A stretch of 64,000 bases of DNA from Anthopleura xanthogrammica (Eukaryota > Cnidaria > Anthozoa > Actiniaria > Actiniidae). Within the stretch, counting starts at the first letter, position 1. Every line of letters starts with the position of its first letter. Position numbers and translations under genes: made by a program. A model generated the notes under the pieces. That model made no database searches. It worked only from the letters and a program-made list of their open reading frames with translations, and was not told where the DNA came from. Below, piece after piece: positions 52,180 through 62,852 of this stretch. The DNA lies in the NCBI GenBank assembly GCA_964019055.1, contig OZ025215.1, positions 13,219,518 to 13,283,517 of the forward strand. The letters run 5' to 3'.

Positions 52180-55100
52180 ATGAAAACGATTGCTGTTCGG
52201 TTCAAAATGAGGCATGTTGTGCTGTATTTGTTGTGGATTCTATCCATAGATGCTGCACAGTCAACCACTTCAAGCGGTAAGTGAAATATTTACATAATAT
52301 TTGTCTAGAGCTATAGTTTTTAGTGGTACACGCTATCAATATATTGGATTCACTTCCGTCCAGTGGAAGGTGATCAGTTAAACATTCATTCTGCTCACAA
52401 GTCGCTGAGATCAGATGTCCAGTATTATAAGATAGGTTAATCCTTGATGACAGGTGGTAATATAATCGATATTATGGTGACTTTTTTACCTGTATCATGG
52501 TATATCAACACATAACATATTTGTTTCCCATGAACTGATGCTCAGTAATACCCGATAGATATCATGAGTCAGTCTTATCATCGTTCTCAACAACAAAATA
52601 TTAATAAAACTCATGGAATATCAGTTTCACGTTCATGAACATTAATCCAATACAGTTCCGACATTGTTGTTTTTTGTCAATTAATATTTTGGCTACGGAG
52701 TATTTGATGGAGTGTTTTGGATATAGACGAAAGAGAGCTCGCAACTGAAGCAAATCATTTCTCTTTCGATACCTCAATCGAAACTCGAAACACCTCTTCA
52801 TCTTGTACAGTTCCTTTTTATCGTTTGCTAATGTATGAAGAGTGAACAACTTGTTTGTATAACTTGTTCCCTATACAGATTTTGATTCTGGTTATAAGCA
52901 CCACCCTGGTTGCCATATGATCATGACAAGTCGATCAGTACTGGGTTCATTCTGTTCTCCAGGGGTGGTGGGTTAGTAGGCTTGCTGGGTATGAACACTA
53001 CCCTAGTTGCCATATGACAAGTCGATCAGTACCGGGTTCATTCTGTTCTCCAGGGGTGGTGGGTTAGTAGGTTTGCTGGTTATAAACACTACCCTAGTTG
53101 CCATATGACAAGTCGATCAGTACTGGGTTCATTCTGTTCTCCAGGGGTGGTGGGTTAGTAGGTTTGCTGGTTATAAACACTACCCTAGTTGCCATATGAC
53201 AAGTCGATCAGTACCGGGTTCATTCTGTTCTCCAGGGGTGGTGGGTTAGTAGGTTTGCTGGTTATAAACACTACCCTAGTTGCCATATGACAAGTCGATC
53301 AGTACTGGGTTCATTTAAATATTACCAACACTCTAAATACGTTTGATTAACAAAACTAATTTTTTTTTTTTGCAGTGAGCAGTACATCCAGTACAACATT
53401 GAATGCTACAGTCAAGAGTCAGATGGGAGTGACCACCAATGCCACTGCTGAAGACAAAACGAAATCAATTTCCTCCGGGGTTTCATATTCAACGAGTACT
53501 ATCACAGTAAGCATGACATCCTCTTCACCTATGGATCTGGTCTCTACATCGTCTTCTCAAGCAGATTCCTTTGTTGAAGGCACAACTAGCACTCCTGGGT
53601 TGGATAACACGGTACTGCGCATCACAAGCACCGCTGACCCATCAGCGCCCAGAACACTGACTCAAACGATGACGTCTTCTACAGCAAGTGAAAGTACCAC
53701 ATCTGACAAGTCAAGTGTTGAAACAACAAAACCAACCCAAGCCGTGACATCAAAGAATGAAAGTAATATAACTGACACGTCAACTACCGCTGCAATAACA
53801 CCACAAAGTGCAACGTCTGAAAGTGAAAACGTTACACCTATTACATCCCATAACGTGACGTCTGCGCCACGAAGTAAAAGCGTTACACCTGTCGTGTCAC
53901 TTAAAACCACAAGTACACGTACAGTCACAAGCAATACCCATAACGTGACGTCTGTTAGTGTTTCTACGTCAAGTGTGACAAATACCACTACTCCAAACGT
54001 AACGCTTGTACCAGCAAGACAAAGCGTTACACCTGTCATGTCAAATGAAACTTCAAAAACAACTGGAAGAGTGACATTGACAGCCACCAAATCCAGCGTA
54101 ACATCAAGTTTTACAAGCACTTTCGTTAATTCATCTCAAAGAGCAACTGAAACTTTAAGCAGATTTACAGTCAGCAGTAACACAAGCGTAACATACGTCT
54201 CAAGCGTGACGGTAACGACATCTGCAACAGCTAAACTTTTTCCGATCACCTCAACTTTGTTTCCAAAAAAAAGTGTAACAACTTCGTATTCTGTAAGTGG
54301 AGCAACTTCCAGTCCATCAGTTGCCAAGACAACTATCACTACAAGCAGTGTTGTCATAGTAACAAGCGTTAGCTATTCTAGTACCGTTGCTACCTCGACC
54401 CAGCTTCCCACCACATCTCCAACCACCACTACTAAACCACCAGGTACGTCACTATCAAAACCAGTTTTGAATTATTTAGTGAATGAATGACATTTTGATA
54501 TCCTCTTTTTTTTCTATGTAGAGAGGCCCAAGTTTATAGAAACACCAACAGCTAAGACTGTCAAAGAAGGGCAAACATTAGAGCTGACTTGCAAAGCCAC
54601 AGGAATCCCACCACCAGTTATTATTTGGAGAAAAGAAACTAACATCCAACTGCAAAATACAAGTAGGATTTTCATCAGTTCTGATAACTCAACGTTAAAA
54701 ATATTAAAAACTACAAGGCAAGATGAAGGATTATATCAATGTAATGCTTCGAATGGGGTTGGACGAGGTGTGGCAGCAGAAGCCAACATCAAGATCGCAT
54801 GTAAGTAACGTAACTGACCCTGGCATATTGGCCACTGAACCAAAACCCCGACAGAAATACGTAAACTCCGAAAAGCCTCACCCCTCCTTCGGCAAATCCC
54901 CGTATAGTGCAACTTCCTCCTCTATTGATACCCCAACCGAAATCAGAATATATCAGTACCTTGTCAACTATATTAGTAATGGACTTATTTTTTTTAAAGA
55001 TTTTTCAGGTTTGCATATTGACATTGAGCCAGTAGATGAGCAGTCTATCAAGGATGAAGACACAGTAAAACTTACTTGTTCAGTGGAAGCATATCCTAAT

Positions 55101-58100
55101 CCAAATTTAGCGTGGAGGAAAGATGGCGAAACGTATGATGGAAGCAGTAAACAGAATCGATATGGTTCAAGTTACGTTTCTTATCTTGTCATTCCGAAAA
55201 TTAGCCGTAAGAAGGGAGGCAATTACACGTGCTTGGCTCAGGATCCTTTATCACCAAGGCATTTGTTGGGAGTCGCCAGTAAAATGCTGTATGTAAAATG
55301 TAAGTATTTATGTTACTTCTGAAATGCTCCTAACTTTAGAGCCGGCCCCCGTGTGACAAGCATGACTGGTAGTACAGCCAGTGTGTATACTGATAGATGG
55401 ATGATAGATAGATAGATAGAAACCTTTATTTAAACTTAAATAAAAATAAAAACAGGGTAGTCCATTCAGTGGCTATAATACTGATCATCTGATCAGGTGA
55501 ATATCAGTTATATCAGGTGAATGCCTGCTAGGAATGTACCGCATGGCTTAATTGCTATTCATCTTGACGTATCTCTGCAAGATGAATACATCATATAAGA
55601 TTGATAGATTGATTGTTTAGAAAAGGAATATTTTGTTGTTTTCTTGTTGTAGTATCACCGAAAAACCTACCAACCTACCCACCGCCTAGGGAAATGAAGA
55701 AAACAGCCCATACCATCACCATACCTATCCACAAGATAACGTACCTCGGCAATGGAAAAAAAGTCAGGTATAAAAAAGATCAACCATTCTACATGCAATC
55801 CGGCCATGTACAATGAATACTAATAATTCTTTCTTCACTATTAGTTACATACAAGTGATTGTAAACCAGCTCAAGGATCAGACACTTCCAAAAAAAAAGC
55901 CTGAAGATTTTGAACCATCAGAACTAGGTCCCTATTCAAAGAACAAAACAAAACTGTATATCGCAGCAGTTATCCCGCTTGAAGATGTCGACGAACTAGG
56001 GCCAGCCAAGTTGGTGCTGGGAGATGAAAGCAAGTCTTCTACTCCGAAAAGGGCCAGAAAAAGGCGAAATCCTGGTAATGGTGAGTATGGATATCATTAT
56101 TAATTGTAATAATAGATTGTACTGTATGCGACATCATACATAGATTCTTAATATTCAACACTTCTACATTCCATAACATTCACTTCGAGAAAATGACAGA
56201 AAGACTAATCAGTTTTGGATTTTTTCAGACGTCCAAGTATATTACAACGCGCCACTGCTTCCCGATACTTATTACACAGCATTCCAAAGGATGATGTCAA
56301 TTGACGACTACGAGTCACTAGGCTGGATCCCAGCCACTAAGACTACTATACCACCACAACCCGTAAGAGAATCCAATCTCAGTACTATACTATGGAGTGT
56401 GTGTGCCTCGTTAGTTGTGCTGATCGTGGTGATCGTGTTTATTGTCGTGTGCATTATAAAAAGGAACAAAACACAAAACCATGACATTGATGGCAACGAA
56501 ACACATTCTGGGAATGCCTTCGGTAAAATGGCACGTTCGTTATCCATTCACATGGCAAGACTACATGGTGAGTCAAACGGCATAGTTTATTCCAGGTGTA
56601 TAACCTTTATTTTATTATCCTCTTAATGGATGTTGAAAAATATCTTGTCAAAGTTGCTTCAGTACAAAGTCAAAAACACTATGGGTGTTAAGGCATCAGT
56701 GGCACAGCCTCAGTACACCGGGTCTGCTGGTTATAGCAAGGGGTTAATTATCTAGTCTAGAGGCCGACCAGCCTCTCCCTTAGGCTTCGGCCGAGCTTCC
56801 TGATCAGTCTGTAAATCCTCGGATAGCGGTGTCGGGGCCGAAATCTCCGGCATAGCCGTAAATGCTTCGCGCTGCCATCATCAGTATGATACTGCTCTTC
56901 AGCACTACGTCTGGAAGTATGATCCTTACATTCATCAATCAATCAAGTCGATAAATAATTAGTCCAACCTTGATCATAAACAACTTTAACTGGTAGACGC
57001 TCTTTTCGTTCTAGAGCATTATCATCCTTCTGGACCGATTCCAATCGAGAATTTCGCACATCACGTGACTCGGATGCATAAAAGTGGAGACATGCACTTC
57101 TCGACAGAGTACGAGAAGATTCCTGAATATGACAATATCCCAGCCACAAACAGTATTGATCCTGCCAACCAGTGGAAGAACAGATACTCGAACATCGTAG
57201 CTTATGATTACAATCGAGTGAAGCTAGTTCCTTATGATGACGAACCCGCATCAGACTACATCAATGCCAGCTATATTACTGGTTATAACACTGAAAAGAC
57301 TTACATTGCAGCACAAGGACCCTTAGATGAAACGTGTGGGGATTTCTGGCGTATGATCTGGGAGCAGAATACAAGAGTGATCGTAATGGTATGTGTAGTA
57401 ATAGTGTTATTCACATAGGAGTGTTTTATGATAACCATTCACATCGTTATTATTACAGCTTACCAACGTACGGGAGCGTGGCCGTCTCAAATGTTCCCAG
57501 TATTGGCCAACATCCGGGAAATCAAGATATGAAGTTATTTACGTATCCCTGGAAGAAGTAGTTGAGCTGACGCCATATACGATACGTGTGTTCCGTGTTG
57601 CAATGGCGGGCCAGAAAGAAACGAGGATGATCAAACAGTTTCATTTTACCGGTTGGCCTGATCATGGAGTACCTAAAAGTGCTACTTTCCTTCTGCCATT
57701 TGTTCGTCAAACAGCTAAAGTGAATCCCCCAGATGCTGGACCAATGGTATGACGACACTTACAGGCCTTTTATACAGTAATATACTGTTCATTCAAGTAA
57801 AACATTATTCTCTTTATATATTGTAGGTTGTACATTGCAGTGCTGGCGTTGGTCGTACAGGAACATTTATCGTCATTGATCAAATGCTTGAACAAATCGC
57901 TAAAGAAAAAACTGTTGATATTCTGAATTATGTAACACAGCTTCGAAAACAGCGAAATCTGATGGTGCAAACAGAGCCGCAGTATATCTTTATCCACGAT
58001 ACTTTACTTGATGTGATTATCAGCGGCGAGACGGAAATACATGCCAGTAAACTACGGAACCACGTCCAAGAAATGATCGAGCCTTATAAAGAAACAGGTA

Positions 58101-59344
58101 TTTCCGTGGCGAATAGGATTGTGGGCCTGCTCAGCCATCTCTCGATCATCTCCAAATTCAGTCCCATAATTCATAGACTAAGTCTTTCTTTAAATTTCGG
58201 AAATTCAAGCCAACCAATCAATCAATCCTTTTTTTTTTATTTCAGGCGATTCAAAAATGACCTTAGAGTTTCAAAGATTGTCACGTGGTGTGCGCCCACA
58301 TTACACTTTTACAGCGGCAACAATCCCTGCTAATAAAAGTAAAAACCGTTACGCGAATACTCTGCCGTTTGATGATACACGGGTCCCCCTTGTAGTACAA
58401 GGAGCGGTGAATGGATCGGATTATGTGAACGCTAACTACATCGACGCATATATGAAGAAAAGAGCCTTCATTGCTACTCAAGCTCCACTTCCTGACACTT
58501 TCGATGATTTCTGGAGGATGATCTGGGAACAGAAATGCTATACTATCGTGGTTCTAGCACAAGAAGTGGAAAATACTAAGGTGAATCAATTCTATAGGGA
58601 TGAATTTTCAGTAATGACTTAATATTATCTAAATATTATTTGATTTCATTTTTCAGCTCAAAATGAATCGCTATTGGCCAACTACTCATCCAATCACATT
58701 TGGAGTTTTCCAAGTAGAAATGCTAGAGGAAGATAAGAAAGAATTCCTAGAAACCAGGGTTTTCAACATCACCAATACGATAGTAAGCATTTATGCTGCG
58801 ATTTACAATTCTATTGTAATCATGATAATAATCTATGTATATATCTATTGCAGGACAGTAGTTCTCAAATAGTTCACCAGTTTCACTACACTGCCTGGAC
58901 ATCAGAGGACCTGTCAGAGTCGGGAATCAACTTACTCAGTATGATTGAACAAATACAGCAATGGCAGGACGCCTCGGGCAATCACGTGATCACAGTACAT
59001 TGCAGGTGAGTAATACATTACTGATTGGCTGACGGGGAAGCATCCGTGATGGAGGTAAAAATACCTATCAAGATCTTCACCAAAGCTCTTCATCTAAACT
59101 ATTATTGTTGTTGTGGTTTCAGTGCTGGTGTTGGTCGTACTGGCGTGTTCTGTGCTGTCAGTTCTCTAATAGAAAGACTGAAGGCTGAGGCAGTTGTGGA
59201 CGTATTTCAGACTGTCAAACAACTGAGAGAACAAAGACCAGCGATGGTACAAACAAAGGTAAGAACCAGGAAAATAGACAGACAGACAGATAGACAGATG
59301 GACGGACAGACAGACAGACAGACTGGTGGACAGACAGACGGAGG

Positions 59345-59383
<39 letters not shown>

Positions 59384-60162
59384 TGGTGGACAGACAGACT
59401 GGTGAACAGACAGACTGGTGGACAGACAGACAGACGGAGGGACAGACAGACATATGGACGGAAGGACAAACAGGCACTAGTCCATGAACTAATACCTTGA
59501 TTTCTTTCTAGTCCCAGTACGAATTCTGCTACACGGTTTTACTAGAATATCTTGATACACATACTTCTCTGGAAGAATCTTACAACACAGGGAACCCACC
59601 ACGAAGTAAAGAAGAGCAAAACGAAATTTCAGTTCAAAATTCTCCGGAATCTGCGGATAGTAACAGAAAATCTGACCTTATTGACAGTGCTTCAACATCT
59701 GATCCTTTAAGTGAAGCAAAGCAGAAAAACGCACCGGAAACTGCCACATCAGAAAATCTCGACTCGGGAGATGTCACACCTGAGGATAAAGCACAGGCGA
59801 ATGTCACGCCTCAAGACGAAGGTCTAGAAAGTGCCAGTCTAGATGTCACGCTTGAAAACGGAGTATCACAACAAGATCCTACACTTGAAAATGTCACGCA
59901 AAAGAATATCTCAGCCAAAAATATCACGCCAAAAAATGTGATACCTGAAGATGTCACGCTGAAAAATACTGCAAATGAAGGTGTCACACAACCAAAGGTG
60001 ATACAAGATGTCACGCCAGAAACACATCAAATAACCGATGAAGAACCTTTGGCTAATCATTTCGTCGACAATTCACCACCAGTTATACAAAGAGCAGATT
60101 CAGAAGAGTCTGACCCATATGTTTCTCCTTTATCAAGTTCCTTAAATGTAAACGGCTCTTGA
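52180..60162 (+). CDS. Receptor-type protein tyrosine phosphatase with mucin-like region, 2 Ig domains and tandem PTP domains
   Basis: Fifteen exons in consistent phase give 1585 residues: 52180-52276 (signal peptide, [18 protein letters not shown]; a start at 52207 is also possible), 53376-54443 (Ser/Thr-rich, 356 residues), 54522-54800 and 55009-55299 (Ig), 55653-55767 and 55845-56080 (membrane-proximal, RARKRR about 686-691), 56229-56567 (rest of that domain and transmembrane 748-772), 57015-57388, 57459-57746, 57827-58097 (D1), 58246-58580, 58657-58782, 58854-59005, 59123-59258, 59512-60162 (D2 and tail). D1 has KNRY, WPDHGVP and [10 protein letters not shown] (Cys1033). D2 keeps [10 protein letters not shown] (Cys1323) but has WTS in place of WPD, so it is probably weak or dead. 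The exon plan matches the receptor at 31884-47458; one D1 intron is absent here. The heavy O-glycosylation expected recalls CD45/CD148 ectodomains by analogy only. AATAAA lies at 60845. Confidence 0.93.
52890..53313. repeat. About 91-bp intronic minisatellite, 4-5 copies
   Basis: The unit includes TGCCATATGACAAGTCGATC and TCTCCAGGGGTGGTGGGTTA. In intron 1 of the second receptor. Confidence 0.9.
53376..54443 (+). CDS. Mucin-like Ser/Thr-rich ectodomain exon (receptor 2)
   Basis: A single 1068-bp exon, phase 1-1. The product is dominated by Ser, Thr and Val, with many SVT/NVTS clusters ([19 protein letters not shown]) and Asn-x-Ser/Thr sites. No cysteines, so probably extended and heavily O-glycosylated. 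Residues about 33-388. Confidence 0.88.
54522..55299 (+). CDS. Two Ig domains (receptor 2)
   Basis: 54522-54800: [34 protein letters not shown]. 55009-55299: [39 protein letters not shown]. Phase 1-1, not similar enough to belong to the amplified A, B or C families. Confidence 0.88.
55653..56567 (+). CDS. Membrane-proximal cleavable domain and transmembrane segment (receptor 2)
   Basis: Exons 55653-55767, 55845-56080 and 56229-56567. [38 protein letters not shown] and LVLGDE, then TPKRARKRR (furin-like), then [20 protein letters not shown]. The cleavage site falls inside the fold, as in receptor 1. The membrane helix is [20 protein letters not shown] plus IVVCII, followed by KRNK. Confidence 0.87.
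57015..58097 (+). CDS. PTP domain D1 (receptor 2)
   Basis: Three exons carrying [56 protein letters not shown] and QTEPQYIF. All catalytic motifs present. The D1 catalytic loop and the following helix are on one exon (57827-58097), whereas receptor 1 splits them. Confidence 0.92.
58246..60162 (+). CDS. PTP domain D2 and C-terminal tail (receptor 2)
   Basis: D2 keeps [16 protein letters not shown] and [12 protein letters not shown], but the catalytic acid loop reads [14 protein letters not shown]. After the D2 end ([13 protein letters not shown]) comes an acidic tail of about 195 residues with degenerate NVTPE/DVTLE units and a final [10 protein letters not shown] that could be a phosphotyrosine site. 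Confidence 0.9.
59270..59480. repeat. CAGACAGA-rich intronic repeat
   Basis: Tetranucleotide-like CAGA/CGGA repeats. A shorter one lies at the same place in receptor 1 (47267-47335). Minus-strand Ser-Val-Cys-Leu frames here are spurious. Confidence 0.9.
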
Positions 60163-61541
60163 GCTAGTATATATTGAAGTAAAATACAACTACAAACTAA
60201 GCCACTTTGCTCAGTATTACAAAGCATGTGGACAGGTTTATCGCTTATCTCATTCTACCTGGCTTTAGGTTTTTAACCATGAACTTAATATACATTTAAA
60301 AATATCACTGAACAGTTTAGCTTACCTTGTACGTTTTCATTTATGTTCTATACGCAAGCTTCTGCATCGGATATTCAAGTTGGACTTCAACACACCGTGT
60401 ACTACAGTAACCTAGCCTTGTGTACAGGCTTGGCTTCTCAGTATGAAAATGAATTAATCGATGTTTGTTTTATTAATATTTCGAAATCAAAATTATAAAT
60501 TAAATGAATATCAAACAGTATTTTTATGTAAGTTATTCAATGGCATGTTTGATAAAAACCGTAATACTGACATACTGGTGCACTCTACGTTGCAACTTTT
60601 TATATACGTAAACTTATAACTCCAGTTTCGAGTTCTCTTTTGCTCAGGGTTAACCTCGATTTTATGTAGAATATTCATGTGTTCCAGTAAAGGGTTGTGG
60701 GATTTCAAAGTGTTTGTATAATTGAAGTTGTGCATTCTTTACTTGATCGTTGGTATTTGTGAATATGAAATGAGGTTAACCCTGAGTAAATGCATGAGTC
60801 TTGTACGAATTCGAAAAGGGTCTATTATATGACTTTTCAAAGAAAATAAAACTTCAATCACATTTAACTCATGTTGAATGTTTGCGCATATGGTGAGTGT
60901 TGGGCATAGGCTATGGGTTTGTAGTCATGTTGTATGTTTGCACATATGGTGAGTGTTGGGCATAAGCTATGGGTTTGTAGTCATGTTGTATGTTTGCGCA
61001 TATGGTGAGTGTTGGGCATAGGCTATGGGTTTGTAGTCCCGTTGTATTAGTTCAAAGCATTATGTGGCTACACTGCAGGTACGAAACTGCCGAATTCTGC
61101 TGCCGCACTAAACGAAAAAAAACAATCAATTATCAAGAGCTATTTTCCCAAAGTGCAGGGCGCGCATCTTCCAGCTTCAACACGCGCGCCAACACCTTTC
61201 AACACCTTCGGGAACTGCACGCAGTTATGTTCATTAGCTCATGCGGCACGCCATAATCTCTTGGCTTGAGAGCTGTCACAATCATTTTTTCTTCGATGCG
61301 GATCAAAATGACATCATCAAACTTGGAGAGAACAGCTGGGAATGGTATATTTGTTTTCTTTTTTTGTATACTAAACAGCTGGTTTATAGTATGTAATGGT
61401 CAAATATCATGCACAGTCGACCTTTATTTTATTGCTAACTGCACAGGTAGGTAATATACGATAATAGAAGCCATTAAAAAACAATTTTGATATCTGATAA
61501 TAATTAATAAACCAGTATATTTCTATTTTTGTTCTTGTGGG
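60163..61541. other. 3' flank of receptor 2 and intergenic spacer
   Basis: It contains three copies of a roughly 59-bp repeat (GTTGTATGTTTGCGCATATG, GTGAGTGTTGGGCATAGGC) at about 60870-61041. No supportable gene. Confidence 0.5.
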
Positions 61542-62852
61542 CTATTCGGTTTGGTATTGTTGAGATGTCAAGACCTGGTTGTTTTCTGTGACGCTAAATT
61601 CTTTCATTTCTGGTTTAAGGTCCTTACATATGGCCTTGGTGAGTTTTGCAGCCAGTTTTGACAACTCCTCTCCTTTCTTTACCACAAAACAGTGATTCTC
61701 CTCTGGTTCACTTGCCATCATCTTCAGGTTTTTAATGTATTCGTGTTTTCCAAGGCCAACAACAAACACTCGTTTGCCAGAATCTTTGAGTGTTTCAGCT
61801 GACTGTAGCAGAGAGTCTATGCCAGTACTGCTGCCTCCGTCAGTGATTACCACGAGGGCTTGAAGGACCTCTAGCAAACGTTAAATATTTCATCAGTACT
61901 CTAACTACAATGATACAATTAGGTAAGTTTGATTGGCTCACTTTACTTACCTTCTCTCTCAGTTTTATCTTTTGTTCCTATCTTTGCTCTAGCCCCGTTC
62001 TCAGGATTAAACAGTTCCAGTTGTGTTACTTTCAATGCAGAGGATAAAGATGATCCAGCACCTTCATATGGCAAGTTATCAATGGCCTTACTGAGTTCAA
62101 CCAAGTCAGAAAACTGGTCAAATTTGATGGCAACTTTGTAGTAATGTGAAAAGGGTATGACACCCACACGAGTTCCATCAGATGAGACAGCAAACTGTTT
62201 AATAATATCTTGGACAAATTTCTTGATATAGTTGAAGTTGTTTTCTCCCATACTGGCTGACCGATCAATAACAAAACCAAGATCAATTTGACGCTTGCAT
62301 TGTGATGAAGCTAGTGTTGTAAAAAAAAACAGAAGTGAATCAATCAGGAGTCGGCTATACATGGTGATGTAGTTGATTTTGTTATCCTTTCTACCAGTGT
62401 ATCATGGCTTTGCGCACTGGGTTAAGCACGACAAATAAGTGCCTTACCGAGTTGTTCTAGCATTAATACTAAACAAAAGTTGTTATATGAATGCATCTGC
62501 GTGCGTCAGGTCAGGAATCAGTTTTCAACCAAGCCTTCATGGAGGGGTACATTATTGTTTTCAAGGCGCTAGTCAATTAGTTTTTCGAAGATATTTGAAA
62601 ACCTAACGATCTTTTGGGTGGGGGTTCAGTTTGCGTCAGGTCAATCATATTAGAGAAGTAAATATGATCAAATAGGATCAAAGTCGCAGTGGGTAATACC
62701 AACAATCAATAATCTTATTGTATTGTTGTTATATCTTAATCTTATCATCAATCATAGACTAGTAATTACTAGTCAAATATCTTACCAAGTGTTCCACAAA
62801 ACATCACCAATACGACGAAAGTAACCAGTATACCCTGAACTGAAGAAGACAT
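61542..62852 (-). CDS. Small secreted von Willebrand factor A domain protein
   Basis: Three minus-strand exons, 62786-62852, 61951-62310 and 61542-61870, joined in phase 1 at both GT-AG introns, give a complete 251-residue protein from ATG 62852 to TAG 61542. Exon 1 is a signal peptide (SSSVQGILVTFVVLVMFCGT). One VWA domain follows: RQIDLGFVIDRSASMGENNF with the DxSxS metal site at Asp38-Ser40-Ser42, GTRVGVIPFSHY, then ALVVITDGGSS with Asp153 and VFVVGLGK. The fold resembles the A domains of matrilins and collagens, which bind extracellular ligands through a Mg ion. There is no transmembrane segment or second domain, so it is probably an extracellular single-domain protein. The internal ATG at 62362 is an intronic alternative and is less likely. 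Confidence 0.88.

Noticed and set aside
53662..54357. Minus-strand ORFs rich in Val and Leu
   Set aside because: Antisense of the Ser/Thr-rich mucin exon; composition bias keeps them open.
59166..59477. Minus-strand Ser-Val-Cys-Leu ORFs
   Set aside because: Antisense of CAGA tetranucleotide repeats in an intron.
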